From Rhodoferax sp. (GTDB lineage: Bacteria > Pseudomonadota > Gammaproteobacteria > Burkholderiales > Burkholderiaceae_C): a stretch of 51,346 nt of DNA. This document shows, one piece after another, positions 27,228-36,805 of the stretch. Position 1 is the first letter of the stretch. Each line of letters starts with the position of its first letter. The position numbers were made by a program, and so were the translations under genes. The DNA is taken from contig JARLJH010000011.1 of assembly GCA_031291305.1 (NCBI GenBank), forward strand, positions 1 through 51,346. The letters run 5' to 3'. The notes under the pieces were generated by a model. It worked only from the letters and a program-made list of their open reading frames with translations. It was not told the origin of the DNA and did not search any database.

Positions 27228-30200
27228 TCACATATTCCTCCGGTACTGCCCCCCCACCTCAAACAGCGCGTTGGTAATCTGACCCAGCGAGCAAACCCGC
27301 ACCGCGTCCATCAGCACCTCGAACACATTCTGGTTGTCGATCACGGCTTGCTGCAGTTTCTTCAGCATGGCTGGGGACTCAGTGGCGTGGCGGGTGTGGA
27401 AGTCCTGCAGGCGCTTGAGCTGGCTCTGCTTTTCTTCGTCGGTCGAGCGCGCCAGTTCCAGCTTGTCATTGACCGGGTCGCCATGCGGATTGCGGAAGGT
27501 GTTGACCCCAATGATGGGCAACTCACCCGTGTGTTTGAGCATTTCGTAATGCATCGATTCGTCCTGAATCTTGCCGCGCTGGTAGCCGGTTTCCATCGCG
27601 CCGAGCACACCGCCGCGTTCGCTGATGCGTTCAAACTCCAGCAGCACGGCCTCTTCCACCAGCTCGGTGAGTTCTTCGATGATGAACGCGCCTTGTGACG
27701 GGTTTTCGTTCTTGGCCAGGCCCCACTCGCGGTTGATGATGAGCTGGATGGCCATCGCACGCCTGACGGAATCTTCGGTCGGTGTGGTGATGGCTTCGTC
27801 AAACGCGTTGGTGTGCAGGCTGTTGCAGTTGTCGTAGATGGCAATCAGCGCTTGCAGCGTGGTGCGGATGTCGTTGAACTGAATCTCTTGCGCGTGCAGG
27901 CTACGGCCGCTGGTCTGGATGTGGTACTTGAGCTTTTGGCTGCGCTCGTTGGCGCCGTATTTCTCCTTCATGGCCACGGCCCAGATGCGTCGGGCCACAC
28001 GGCCCATCACGGTGTATTCGGGGTCCATGCCGTTGGAAAAGAAGAAGCTTAGGTTGGGCGCAAAGTCGTCAATGTGCATGCCGCGCGCCAGATAGGCTTC
28101 GACAAAGGTGAAGCCGTTGCTCAGTGTGAAGGCTAGTTGGCTGATCGGGTTGGCTCCGGCTTCGGCGATGTGGTAGCCGCTGATGCTCACGCTGTAGAAG
28201 TTGCGCACGTTGTGGTGCACAAAGTAGCTGGCAATGTCGCCCATCACCTTCAAGGAAAACTCGGTGCTGAAAATGCAGGTGTTCTGGCCCTGGTCTTCTT
28301 TGAGGATGTCGGCCTGCACCGTGCCGCGCACATTGGCCAGCACCCATTCGCGGATTTTTTGCGCTTCGGTGTCGGTGGGTTCGCGTTGGTTGTCGGCCTT
28401 GAATTTGTCCAGGTTCTGGTCAATGGCGGCGTTCATGAACATGGCCAGAATGCTGGGCGCTGGGCCGTTGATGGTCATGCTGACGCTGGTGCTGGGGCTG
28501 CACAAATCAAAACCGTCGTAGAGCACCTTCAGGTCGTCGATGGTGGCAATGCTCACGCCGCTGTTACCCACTTTGCCGTAAATGTCCGGGCGCGGGTCGG
28601 GGTCGTTGCCGTAGAGCGTGACCGAGTCAAACGCGGTGGACAGGCGCTTGGCGGGCATGCCGGAGCTGAGCAGCTTGAAGCGTTTATTGGTTCGGAACGG
28701 GTCACCTTCACCGGCGAACATGCGCGTGGGGTCCTCGTTTTCGCGTTTGAAGGCGAAGGTGCCGGCGGTGTAGGGGTAACTGCCGGGCACGTTGTCGAGC
28801 ATGAGCCACTTCAAAATCTCTCCGTGGTCCTCATACTGCGGCAGACAAACCTTGCGGATGGTGGTGCCAGACAGCGTTTTGGTGGTGAGCGCGGTGCGCA
28901 ACTCCTTGTCGCGTATTTTGACCACGTACTCGTCACCCGCGTAGGCGCGCTGCATCTCGGGCCACTGGGCTAGCAACTTGTGTGCGGCGGGGTCTTGCAC
29001 CTGTTCGCGCTGTTGGGCCAGGTCGATGACCGCTTCGGCAGCCTTGGCCCGGTCGGGCTTGTCCTGTTCCAGCATGGCGGCGGCGGCGCGCAGTTGCTGG
29101 ATTTCGCGCGCCAGCTTGGCTTGGGCGCGGGCTTTCTTCTTGTAGCCGCGCACGGTGTCGGCAATCTCGGCCAGATAGCGCGTGCGCGCAGCGGGCACCA
29201 CCGGACTCTGGTTGGTGCTGTGACGCACGGCCACCGTGGGCAGAAGCGACTCGCCCAGCGGCAAGCCGAGTTCGCCCAGGCGTGTCTTCAGCGCCTGGTA
29301 CAGCGCGGTCACGCCGTCGTCGTTGAAGCGTGCGGCCATGGTGCCAAACACCGGCATCTGCTCGGGCGGCACGCCAAAGGCCTCGCGGTTGCGCTGCACC
29401 TGTTTGGCCACGTCGCGCAGTGCGTCAGATGCGCCTTTGCGGTCAAACTTGTTGATCGCCACAAACTCGGCAAAGTCCAACATGTCGATTTTTTCCAGCT
29501 GGCTGGCGGCGCCGAACTCAGGGGTCATCACATACAGCGGCACGTCCACCAGCGGCACGATGGCGGCGTCGCCCTGGCCGATGCCCGAAGTCTCGACGAT
29601 GATCAGATCAAACTCCGCCACCTTGCAGGCAGCAATCACGTCGGGCAGGGCGGCGCTGATCTCGCTGCCAAAGTCGCGCGTGGCCAAGGAGCGCATGAAC
29701 ACTTTGGGGCCGCTTTGCCATGGACTGATGGCGTTCATGCGGATGCGGTCGCCCAAGAGCGCGCCGCCGCTCTTGCGCCGTGACGGGTCAATGCTGATCA
29801 GCGCCACCCGTAGCGCATCGCCTTGATCGAGTCGCAGACGGCGGATCAGCTCGTCGGTAAGTGACGATTTGCCCGCACCGCCGGTGCCGGTAATACCCAG
29901 TACTGGTATCTTTTTGCTAGCTGCTTGCTCCCGTATTTCCTGGGCTAGGGCCTTAAAAGATGCTGATAACTCGCCTTTGGCCTGACCCGCAGCCTCTTCG
30001 TTCTCCAGCGCGGTGATGAGCTGCGCCAGCGCGCGCCAGCTCTGGTCGGAGTGGCCTTGGATGGCCTCGATGCTGGTCGGTGCAAATCCGGAGATGTCCT
30101 GGTCACAGCGCTGGACCATATCGCCAATCATGCCTGCCAGCCCCATACGCTGGCCGTCCTCGGGGCTGAAGATGTGGGCAACGCCGTAGGCTTGCAGCTC

Positions 30201-30554
30201 GGCAATCTCGCTGGGCACGATCACGCCGCCACCGCCGCCAAACACCTGGATGTGCGCGCCGCCCCGGGCCTTGAGCAAATCGACCATGTACTTGAAATAC
30301 TCCACATGCCCGCCCTGGTAAGAGCTGATGGCAATGCCCTGCGCGTCTTCTTGCAGGGCGGCGGTGACCACTTCATCAACGCTGCGGTTGTGGCCCAGGT
30401 GGATGACCTCGGTGCCCATGCTTTGCAGGATGCGGCGCATGATGTTGATGGCCGCGTCGTGCCCGTCAAACAGGCTGGCCGCGGTGACAAAGCGCACCTT
30501 GTGGGTCGGGCGGTACTGGGCCAGGGCCTTGAAATCGGTGGATAGGTCGGTCAT
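27228..30554 (-). CDS. icmF: Fused isobutyryl-CoA mutase IcmF
   Basis: An adenosylcobalamin enzyme interconverting isobutyryl-CoA and n-butyryl-CoA (often also isovaleryl/pivalyl-CoA). The 1108-residue fusion has a B12-binding domain (about 10-140, with [14 protein letters not shown] and the GGGG loop of [11 protein letters not shown]), a MeaI-type G-protein chaperone with P-loop GTGGAGKSS (about 220-230), and a C-terminal mutase barrel. Residues about 197-215, in the linker before the P-loop, come from a repeat copy (29906-29962). The start at 30554 has GGAG upstream; further in-frame upstream Met codons overlap the operator and are rejected. It is divergent from the persulfide dioxygenase gene. 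Confidence 0.96.
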   Translation of the reverse strand: MTDLSTDFKALAQYRPTHKVRFVTAASLFDGHDAAINIMRRILQSMGTEVIHLGHNRSVDEVVTAALQEDAQGIAISSYQGGHVEYFKYMVDLLKARGGAHIQVFGGGGGVIVPSEIAELQAYGVAHIFSPEDGQRMGLAGMIGDMVQRCDQDISGFAPTSIEAIQGHSDQSWRALAQLITALENEEAAGQAKGELSASFKALAQEIREQAASKKIPVLGITGTGGAGKSSLTDELIRRLRLDQGDALRVALISIDPSRRKSGGALLGDRIRMNAISPWQSGPKVFMRSLATRDFGSEISAALPDVIAACKVAEFDLIIVETSGIGQGDAAIVPLVDVPLYVMTPEFGAASQLEKIDMLDFAEFVAINKFDRKGASDALRDVAKQVQRNREAFGVPPEQMPVFGTMAARFNDDGVTALYQALKTRLGELGLPLGESLLPTVAVRHSTNQSPVVPAARTRYLAEIADTVRGYKKKARAQAKLAREIQQLRAAAAMLEQDKPDRAKAAEAVIDLAQQREQVQDPAAHKLLAQWPEMQRAYAGDEYVVKIRDKELRTALTTKTLSGTTIRKVCLPQYEDHGEILKWLMLDNVPGSYPYTAGTFAFKRENEDPTRMFAGEGDPFRTNKRFKLLSSGMPAKRLSTAFDSVTLYGNDPDPRPDIYGKVGNSGVSIATIDDLKVLYDGFDLCSPSTSVSMTINGPAPSILAMFMNAAIDQNLDKFKADNQREPTDTEAQKIREWVLANVRGTVQADILKEDQGQNTCIFSTEFSLKVMGDIASYFVHHNVRNFYSVSISGYHIAEAGANPISQLAFTLSNGFTFVEAYLARGMHIDDFAPNLSFFFSNGMDPEYTVMGRVARRIWAVAMKEKYGANERSQKLKYHIQTSGRSLHAQEIQFNDIRTTLQALIAIYDNCNSLHTNAFDEAITTPTEDSVRRAMAIQLIINREWGLAKNENPSQGAFIIEELTELVEEAVLLEFERISERGGVLGAMETGYQRGKIQDESMHYEMLKHTGELPIIGVNTFRNPHGDPVNDKLELARSTDEEKQSQLKRLQDFHTRHATESPAMLKKLQQAVIDNQNVFEVLMDAVRVCSLGQITNALFEVGGQYRRNM
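29906..29962. repeat. Interspersed repeat copy inside icmF
   Basis: Minus strand: TTTTAAGGCCCTAGCCCAGG, AAATACGGGAGCAAGCAGC, TAGCAAAAAGATACC. In frame, encoding [17 protein letters not shown] in the linker between the B12-binding and G-protein domains. Confidence 0.75.
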
Positions 30555-30623
30555 GGGTGTCTCCGTAGCGGGTTTGTATCGTTTTTCGCGGGGTTGCATC
30601 ACACCCCGTTTGTCTGACTCAAG

Positions 30624-30647
30624 ATTGACGTTAACGTAAACGTCAAT
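30624..30647. promoter_or_regulatory. 24-bp palindromic operator upstream of icmF
   Basis: ATTGACGTT and AACGTCAAT are perfect 9-bp arms around a 6-bp centre; ACGTTAACGT inside is also palindromic. It lies 70 bp before the icmF ATG and 125 bp before the divergent gene. The pattern resembles sites I recall for the MerR-family regulator LiuR of branched-chain acyl-CoA catabolism, which would suit IcmF. The regulator itself is not in the window. Confidence 0.6.
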
Positions 30648-30771
30648 ACAAGCGGCGATATTAACTGGAATGGACAGTTTTGCCACCCGGTACAACCCTT
30701 GGCCATTTTTGGTTACATTGCTGGCTTGAGCCTTCGCAGCAGCCCCATCGAACACCCGAGCGAGCGACACC

Positions 30772-31884
30772 ATGAAACCCATCCAACTCTTTGACACGGC
30801 TTCTTCCACCTACACCTATGTTCTGTTTGATCCAGATAGCCGCGAGGCCGTGATCATTGACCCGGTGGACGACCAGGTTGAGCGCGACTTGCAGGTGCTG
30901 CGCGAGTACGGCCTGAAACTGACGTGGACACTGGAAACCCATGCCCACGCCGACCACATCACCAGTGCTGGGCTGCTGGCTGAATTGGCGGGTGCCAAAA
31001 CCACCGCACCGGCAGACTGCGGCATCAACACCGCCTCGGTGCAACTGGCCGACGGCGACGTGCTGAGCTTTGGTAGCGAGCATATCCGTGCCCTGCACAC
31101 GCCCGGCCACACGGCGGGCAGCATGTCGTTTGTCTGGCGCGAGCATGTGTTCACCGGTGACACGCTCTTGATCAACGGCTGTGGCCGCACCGACTTCCAG
31201 TCGGGCAGCGCGGTGGCGATGTACCACAGCTTGACCGAGGTGCTGTTCAAGCTGCCCGACGACACCACCGTCTGGCCGGGGCACGACTATCAGGGCAGAA
31301 CGCAGTCCAGCATCGGTCAAGAGAAGGCCAGTAACGCGCGCGTGGCGGGCAAGACGCAGGCAGAGTTCATCTCCATCATGGACGCCCTGAATCTGCCGCC
31401 GCCCAAACGTATTCTGGAAGCGGTGCCTGCCAACCTGCACTCAGGCCTGCGTCACGACGCGCCAGTGGCCCATGAACTGGTGCAGCGCCATGCTGACGGC
31501 TACGCGGGCGACGTGTCGGTGACTCTGGCGTACCAGTGGTTCGAGGCTGGCGAGGCGGTGCTGGTGGATGTGCGCACCGATGCTGAGCGCGCCTGGGTCG
31601 GCTTTGTGCCCGGTGCCGAACCGGTGGCCTGGAAACAATGGCCGGGTATGGATATGAACCCAGAGTTTGATCAACAACTCAAGGCGGCTGTGCCCGAAGG
31701 CAAGAAGGTACTGCTGTTGTGCCGCAGCGGCGTGCGCTCGGTGGCCGCAGCCAAGCGCGCCACCGAACTAGGTCTGACGGCCTACAACATTCTGGACGGC
31801 TTTGAAGGCGACCCTGACGAGCATGCCCAGCGCAACCGGCGCGGTGGCTGGCGCTTCAACGGTCTGCCCTGGCGCCAGAGCTAA
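30772..31884 (+). CDS. Persulfide dioxygenase-rhodanese fusion protein
   Basis: Oxidises glutathione persulfide to sulfite and transfers sulfane sulfur, in sulfide detoxification. The 370-residue protein has an N-terminal ETHE1-like metallo-beta-lactamase domain with THAHADH (56-62), the iron-site [16 protein letters not shown] and CGRTDFQ. The C-terminal rhodanese domain (about 255-370) has the active-site loop CRSGVRS (Cys at about 317). This order matches the PRF proteins known from Burkholderia. It is divergent from icmF and followed at once by the inverted-repeat element at 31887-32042. Confidence 0.92.
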   Translation: MKPIQLFDTASSTYTYVLFDPDSREAVIIDPVDDQVERDLQVLREYGLKLTWTLETHAHADHITSAGLLAELAGAKTTAPADCGINTASVQLADGDVLSFGSEHIRALHTPGHTAGSMSFVWREHVFTGDTLLINGCGRTDFQSGSAVAMYHSLTEVLFKLPDDTTVWPGHDYQGRTQSSIGQEKASNARVAGKTQAEFISIMDALNLPPPKRILEAVPANLHSGLRHDAPVAHELVQRHADGYAGDVSVTLAYQWFEAGEAVLVDVRTDAERAWVGFVPGAEPVAWKQWPGMDMNPEFDQQLKAAVPEGKKVLLLCRSGVRSVAAAKRATELGLTAYNILDGFEGDPDEHAQRNRRGGWRFNGLPWRQS

Positions 31885-31886
31885 GA

Positions 31887-32042
31887 ATGTGGCAAGGAAT
31901 AACCCCCCGGTTTGCTGCAGGGAGTTGAGATACGCGGCTAGGCGCAAAGCGTGCCGTTTAGCTCTGCAAAACAAGCGATTTGCAACGACGCTGCGCGCCC
32001 AAATCCGCCGAACCAAATTGGGGAAGCTATTTCTTGCCACAT
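31887..32042. mobile_element. 156-bp MITE-like element with terminal inverted repeats
   Basis: The left end ATGTGGCAAGGAATAACC and the right end (read inward) ATGTGGCAAGAAATAGCTT match over about 22 bp with four differences. The interior is non-coding and contains AAAGCGTGCCG- and GCAAAACAAGCG-type segments. It begins three bases after the preceding stop codon. No transposase and no clear target duplication are visible, so mobility is inferred from the ends only. Confidence 0.5.
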
Positions 32043-32057
32043 CCCAGGCACCACGGG

Positions 32058-32078
32058 AGGGCATTTTTTGCCCTTGTT
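32058..32078 (+). terminator. Intrinsic terminator before coaX
   Basis: AGGGCA and TGCCCT pair around a TTTTT loop, followed by TGTTTT. It probably terminates the persulfide dioxygenase transcript. It lies only about 20 bp before the coaX start. Confidence 0.6.
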
Positions 32079-32098
32079 TTGTGCCGATAATCTCCGGC

Positions 32099-32863
32099 AT
32101 GACTTTTTTGGCTATTGACATTGGCAATACGCGCCTGAAATGGGCGCTGCATGCCGCCCCAAGGCCTGACGCGCCTGTGCTGGCGCAAGGGGTCGAATTT
32201 CTGGAAAACGTCGAAAAGCTGGCCGACGGTGACTGGGCACGTATTACTCCGCCACGCTATGTGTTGGGTTGCGTGGTGGCAGGAGACGCCGTCAGGCGAC
32301 GGGTTGAAGAGCAGATGGAGCTTTGGGACGTGTCCGCCCAGTGGGTGGTCGCCAGCAGCCACGAGGCGGGTCTGACCAATGGCTATGACTACCCGGCGCG
32401 CCTGGGTGCGGACCGCTGGGTGGCCATGATCGGTGCTTGGCACCGTTGTTTGGCGCATGGCCCGGCGCGTCCCTTGGTGGTGGTGATGGTCGGCACGGCG
32501 GTCACGGTGGACGCCATTGATGCCAGTGGCCGCTTTCTGGGTGGGCTGATCCTGCCGGGGCACGGCATCATGTTGCGTGCGCTCGAATCGGGCACCGCTG
32601 GCCTGCACGTACCCACCGGCAATGTCGTCGAATTCCCCACCAACACCAGCGATGCGCTCACCAGCGGCGGCACCTACGCCATTGCCGGTGCAGTGGAGCG
32701 CATGGTGGCGCATGTGCGCCAACGCTGCGGGGCCGAGCCCTGCTGCATGATGACCGGCGGCGCTGGCTGGAAGATGGCACCCAGCATGTCGCTGCAATTC
32801 GAACTGGTGGACAACCTGCTGTTTGACGGTCTGCTGGAAATGGCATCACGCCGGTTTGTATAA
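32099..32863 (+). CDS. coaX: Type III pantothenate kinase
   Basis: Phosphorylates pantothenate in the first step of CoA synthesis. The 254-residue protein has the ASKHA-type phosphate motif DIGNTRLKW (7-15), [13 protein letters not shown] in the middle, the catalytic region [10 protein letters not shown] and [15 protein letters not shown], then TGGAGWKMA near the C-terminus. The start at 32099 gives the canonical N-terminus [12 protein letters not shown]. In many betaproteobacteria coaX follows birA; here it stands after a terminator, separated from any birA. Confidence 0.95.
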   Translation: MTFLAIDIGNTRLKWALHAAPRPDAPVLAQGVEFLENVEKLADGDWARITPPRYVLGCVVAGDAVRRRVEEQMELWDVSAQWVVASSHEAGLTNGYDYPARLGADRWVAMIGAWHRCLAHGPARPLVVVMVGTAVTVDAIDASGRFLGGLILPGHGIMLRALESGTAGLHVPTGNVVEFPTNTSDALTSGGTYAIAGAVERMVAHVRQRCGAEPCCMMTGGAGWKMAPSMSLQFELVDNLLFDGLLEMASRRFV

Positions 32864-32927
32864 AAAATAGACCTCAAGCCAAAGTGCATAAACGGGTTGT
32901 AGCTATTGATATAGTAGCTTATCCTGG
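32862..32927. repeat. Interspersed repeat copy after coaX
   Basis: Plus strand: AAAAAATAGACCTCAAGCC, a spacer, ACGGGTTGTAGCTATTGAT, then ATAGTAGC. It starts at the coaX stop codon and lies between convergent genes. Confidence 0.7.
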
Positions 32928-32960
32928 TTGACTGCCCAGAAGCCAGCATCGCCATGGGTG

Positions 32961-34163
32961 TCAGGCAACTTTTGCCAGCCAGGCTTGCGCCAGTCGCACC
33001 CAATAGGTTGCCCCCAGCGGCAACAGTGCATCGTTGAAGTCGTAACTCGCGTTGTGCAGCATGCACGGCCCGCCGCCGTGGCCCATCTCTCGGTGCGCGC
33101 CGTCGCCGTTGGAAATGAAGGCGTAGCAGCCGGGTTTTTGCATCAGCATGAATGAGAAATCTTCCGCCCCCATGGTAGGTTCCTGCACCTCCACTTGGTC
33201 CGCCCCGACGATGTCGGCCATCACTTGGCGGCAAAACTCGGCCTCTGGTGCCGTGTTGATGGTGGGCGGGTAGTTGCGATGGAACTCGAAGTCGGCTGTC
33301 ATGCCAAACGCCGCGCAGAGTTGCGCCGTCATGTCTTGCATGCGCTGCTCGATCTGATCGAGCACCGCCAGCGAGAAAGTGCGCACCGTGCCTTGCAGCT
33401 CCACGCTGTTGGGGATGACGTTGTTGGCCTCGCCCGCGTGGATCATCGTCACTGAGATCACCGCTGCGTCAATCGGCTTGATGTTGCGGCTGATGATGCT
33501 CTGAAACCCCTGCACCAGCTGGCACGCCACCGGCACCGGGTCCAGCGCGTTGTGCGGCATGGCTGCGTGGCCGCCCTTGCCGCGGATGGTGATCTTGAAC
33601 TCGTTGCTCGACGCCATCACCGGCCCCGGGCTGGCGGCAAAAAAACCAACCTTCGAACCCGGCCAGTTGTGCAGGCCAAACACGGCCTGCATGGGAAATC
33701 GCTCAAACAGGCCGTCCGTGATCATCTCGCGTGCGCCGCCACCACCTTCTTCGGCGGGCTGGAAGATCAGATAGACAGTGCCGTCGAAGTCGCGATGGCT
33801 GCTGAGGTATTGGGCTGCGGCCAGCAGCATGGCGGTATGGCCGTCGTGCCCGCAGGCGTGCATCTTGCCGGGCTGCGTGCTGGCGTGGGCGAAGGTGTTG
33901 GCTTCGGTCATGGGTAGCGCGTCCATGTCGGCGCGTAGGCCCAGGGCCCGCCCGCTTTTCCCCCCGTCGCGCCCGTGCACGATGCCGACCACGCCGGTGG
34001 TGCCCAGGCCACGGTGGATGGGAATGCCCCATTCCGTGAGTTTTGCAGCTACAACGTCGGCGGTGCGGATTTCTTCGAAACATAGTTCGGGATGGGCGTG
34101 GATGTCACGTCGCAGGGCGGCAATGGTGGGGCTTTGCTGGGCAATGGCGTCGATGAGTTTCAT
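32961..34163 (-). CDS. M20-family amidohydrolase (hippurate hydrolase-like)
   Basis: A cytoplasmic metallopeptidase-fold amidohydrolase of 400 residues, probably hydrolysing N-acyl amino acids. Visible metal-site motifs are GLRADMDALP (about 75-84), HACGHDGHTAM (102-112), the catalytic Glu pair in QPAEEGGGGA (about 138-147) and HNASYDFND near the C-terminus. Substrate specificity in this family (hippurate, IAA-conjugates, acetyl-diaminopimelate) cannot be told from sequence. Its stop faces the repeat copy after coaX; upstream lies the large hairpin region. Confidence 0.92.
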   Translation of the reverse strand: MKLIDAIAQQSPTIAALRRDIHAHPELCFEEIRTADVVAAKLTEWGIPIHRGLGTTGVVGIVHGRDGGKSGRALGLRADMDALPMTEANTFAHASTQPGKMHACGHDGHTAMLLAAAQYLSSHRDFDGTVYLIFQPAEEGGGGAREMITDGLFERFPMQAVFGLHNWPGSKVGFFAASPGPVMASSNEFKITIRGKGGHAAMPHNALDPVPVACQLVQGFQSIISRNIKPIDAAVISVTMIHAGEANNVIPNSVELQGTVRTFSLAVLDQIEQRMQDMTAQLCAAFGMTADFEFHRNYPPTINTAPEAEFCRQVMADIVGADQVEVQEPTMGAEDFSFMLMQKPGCYAFISNGDGAHREMGHGGGPCMLHNASYDFNDALLPLGATYWVRLAQAWLAKVA

Positions 34164-34321
34164 GTTGGGGGCAGGTTGCAGATGGGTCAGAGATTTGACT
34201 TGGCATTATGAAGCGCCCGGTGAACCCTTTCTGCGGGTGATGCTGTTTGTCGGCGTGACGCCTGGGTGTCCGGTTAATTGGTGCTTGTTCAGTTGGTGTT
34301 GTTATCCAGTGGTGTTGGTGC

Positions 34322-34393
34322 GCCGGGGCGGGTATGGCCAGGGGCCTCATACTGGGGTACCAGAAATCGGCCCCTGGTCATACCCACCCCGGC
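34322..34393. repeat. Hairpin A with conserved 22-nt loop
   Basis: Arms 34322-34346 and 34369-34393 pair over 25 bp with two mismatches (GCCGGGG... to ...CCCCGGC). The loop (34347-34368) begins TCATACTGGGG and ends TACCAGAAATC. The same loop occurs inverted in hairpin B, whereas the stems are unrelated. Confidence 0.85.
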
Positions 34394-34509
34394 TTGATCA
34401 GTGGCTTGTGTGCGCCTGGGTTGAATACCGAAAACCAAAGAGTCCGTATCGCTGTAGTTTGGATTCAGGGATTGGGTTTCCAATTTTCTGCGCACCACAA
34501 ACGCTCGCC

Positions 34510-34585
34510 GCATGGGGGCAGACTGGGCCGGGCGCCGATTTCTGGTACCCCAGTATGAGGCGCCCGGCCCAGTCTGCCCCCATGC
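34510..34585. repeat. Hairpin B with inverted conserved 22-nt loop
   Basis: Arms 34510-34536 and 34559-34585 pair perfectly over 27 bp (GCATGGGGGCAG... to ...CTGCCCCCATGC). The loop 34537-34558 is the exact reverse complement of the loop of hairpin A. Confidence 0.9.
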
Positions 34586-34719
34586 CACCCGTGAAGCTCG
34601 CTCTAGTCGCCCCATGTCAACCAAGAAGCCATGCGCGCGAAAGGTACTGACCCGGACCGCCAACGTTTTCTCAAAGCCGGATATGCTCTTTCATCCATTT
34701 CGCCATCGAGAACCCCGCC

Positions 34720-36792
34720 ATGCCCCACAGTAGCCGCCAACCAAGTGAGCAAGCCATTCAGATTAAAGGCGCCTGCCCGCACGATTGCCCCGACACCTGT
34801 TCGCTGTTGACCACGGTGGACAACGGCGTGGCCGTCAAGGTGCAGGGCAATCCGGCGCACCCGCATACCGACGGCGTGTTGTGCACCAAGGTGTCGCGCT
34901 ACACCGAGCGCACCTACCACCCGGAGCGTGTGCTGCAGCCCATGAAGCGCGTCGGACCCAAGGGCAGCGGCCAGTTTGTGCCGGTGAGTTGGGACGCGGC
35001 GCTGAGCGATATCGCCTCGCGTCTGAAAGCCATTGCCGCACGCGACCCGCAGGCTGTGCTGCCCTACAGCTACGCTGGCACCATGGGCCTGGTGCAGGGC
35101 GAAAGTATGGCTGGGCGATTTTTCAACAAGCTGGGAGCCTCGCTGCTGGATCGCACCATCTGCGCCTCGGCTGGTGGGGCCGGACTGGTGCACACGCTGG
35201 GTGGCAAGGTTGGCACGCGGGTGGCGTTTTTTGCGGAATCGAAACTGATTCTGATCTGGGGCAGCAACTCGATTGCCAGCAACCTGCATTTCTGGCGCTA
35301 CGCCAACCAGGCCAAACGCGACGGCGCCAAGATCATCTGTATCGACCCGCGCAAGAGCGAGACGGCTGATAAATGTCATGAACATATTGCCTTGTTGCCA
35401 GGTACTGACGGGGCTTTGGCGCTATCGATCATGCAGCAGTTGATTGTCCACGACTGGCTCGATCACGACTACCTGGCCAACTACACCTTGGGTTGGGAAC
35501 AGCTGCGCGAGCGCGCACTGCAATGGCCTCCTGAGCGTGCAGCGGCGGTCTGCGGCATCACGGTCGCGCAAATCGAGTCGCTGGCGCGTGATTACGGTGC
35601 CAGTGTCAAAACTGGCGCGCCCGTCGCCATTCGCATGAACTATGGTTTGCAGCGTGTGCATGGTGGTGGCAACGCGGTGCGACTGATCGCCATGCTGCCC
35701 GCGCTGATTGGTGCCTGGCGGCACCGTGCTGGTGGCGTTTTGCTGTCAAGTTCAAGTGCTTTCCCGGTGCAGCGTGCCAAGTTGGAGCGGCCAGACTTGC
35801 GGGCTGGGCGCAGCCCACGCACCATCAACATGAGCACCATCGGCGACGACTTGTTGCACCCGGCCAGCGCAGAATTTGGCCCGGCTATTGAGGCGCTGAT
35901 CGTTTACAACAGCAACCCGGTGGCCATCGCGCCTGATTCGGCCAAGGTTGTGCAGGGCTTTGCGCGTGAAGACCTGTTCACCGTGGTGCTGGAGCATTTC
36001 CAGACCGACACCGCCGACTACGCTGACTACATCCTGCCCGCCACGACACAACTCGAGCATTGGGACGTGCATTCCAGCTACGGCCACACCGACGTGTTGC
36101 TGAACCGCCCGGCCATCGCTCCGGTCGGCCAAGCCAGGCCCAACACGCAGATCTTTCGGGAACTGGCTGCGCACATGGGTTTCACCGATGCCTGCTTTGC
36201 CGATACCGATGAAGCACTGTGCCGCCAGGCTTATGGTGATGCGGTGGATTTCGACACCTTGTTGGACAAGGGCTTTGTCACGCTGGATACCCCCGAAGCA
36301 CCGTTTGCCCAGGGCCGCTTTCCCACGCCGTCGGGCAAATGCGAGTTTTTCAGCCAACGTCTGGCTGATCGCGGGCTGGACGGTTTGCCCGACCACGTGC
36401 CCAATCATGAAGCACCGGGTTCCTCGGCGGCCTATCCACTGGCGATGATCTCGCCACCGGCGCGCAACTTCTTGAATTCGAGCTTTGTCAACGTCCAGAG
36501 CCTGCGCGACACCGAGGGCGAGCCGCGGCTGGAAATGCACCCGCAGGACGCCGCCACACGTCAAATTCAGGACGGTGACACCGTGCGTGTCTTCAACGCC
36601 CGCGGTGAACACCGCTGTCGCGTCAGCCTGAACCACCGGGCCCGCCCCGGCGTGGTCCACGGCCTGGGCGTCTGGTGGCGCAAATTCGGCCTCAATGGCA
36701 CGAACGTCAACCAGCTCACCAGCCAGGCGCTCACCGACCTGGGTAACGCGCCGACGTTTTACGACTGCCTGGTGGATGTGCAGGCGGCTTGA
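34720..36792 (+). CDS. Molybdopterin oxidoreductase, DMSO-reductase superfamily
   Basis: A 690-residue cytoplasmic-type Mo-bisMGD enzyme without a visible Tat signal. N-terminal cysteines 19, 23, 27 and 55 (ACPHDCPDTC ... VLCTK) fit an Fe-S cluster domain with unusual C-x3-C-x3-C spacing. Next come the molybdopterin-binding domains (LLDRTICASAGGAG, LIWGSNSIASN, YNSNPVAIAPD, ADYADYILPATTQLEHWD) and a C-terminal dinucleotide-binding domain with GDTVRVFNARGE. No dedicated electron-transfer subunits or chaperone are next to it. The substrate is unknown; automatic labels such as formate dehydrogenase would be over-interpretation. The ATG at 34720 follows the hairpin region. Confidence 0.88.
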   Translation: MPHSSRQPSEQAIQIKGACPHDCPDTCSLLTTVDNGVAVKVQGNPAHPHTDGVLCTKVSRYTERTYHPERVLQPMKRVGPKGSGQFVPVSWDAALSDIASRLKAIAARDPQAVLPYSYAGTMGLVQGESMAGRFFNKLGASLLDRTICASAGGAGLVHTLGGKVGTRVAFFAESKLILIWGSNSIASNLHFWRYANQAKRDGAKIICIDPRKSETADKCHEHIALLPGTDGALALSIMQQLIVHDWLDHDYLANYTLGWEQLRERALQWPPERAAAVCGITVAQIESLARDYGASVKTGAPVAIRMNYGLQRVHGGGNAVRLIAMLPALIGAWRHRAGGVLLSSSSAFPVQRAKLERPDLRAGRSPRTINMSTIGDDLLHPASAEFGPAIEALIVYNSNPVAIAPDSAKVVQGFAREDLFTVVLEHFQTDTADYADYILPATTQLEHWDVHSSYGHTDVLLNRPAIAPVGQARPNTQIFRELAAHMGFTDACFADTDEALCRQAYGDAVDFDTLLDKGFVTLDTPEAPFAQGRFPTPSGKCEFFSQRLADRGLDGLPDHVPNHEAPGSSAAYPLAMISPPARNFLNSSFVNVQSLRDTEGEPRLEMHPQDAATRQIQDGDTVRVFNARGEHRCRVSLNHRARPGVVHGLGVWWRKFGLNGTNVNQLTSQALTDLGNAPTFYDCLVDVQAA

Positions 36793-36805
36793 GCCGACCA
36801 GCTGA

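Larger units (their letters stand above)
34164..34719. other. Structured 556-bp intergenic region
   Basis: A non-coding stretch between divergent genes. It contains the two long hairpins described separately, a GT-rich tract at about 34225-34320, a possible hairpin relic (34207-34220, TATGAAGCGCCCGG, 13 of 14 bases like 34554-34567), and a roughly 116-bp core with weak internal inverted repeats TTGTGTGCGC/GCGCACCACAA. No supported ORF; several reading frames are open only because the hairpins lack stops. Confidence 0.6.

Noticed and set aside
34289-34663. Open frames through the hairpin region (124 and 74 residues)
   Set aside because: They exist because the GC-rich palindromes lack stops; no family similarity, no ribosome site, and they read through both stems.
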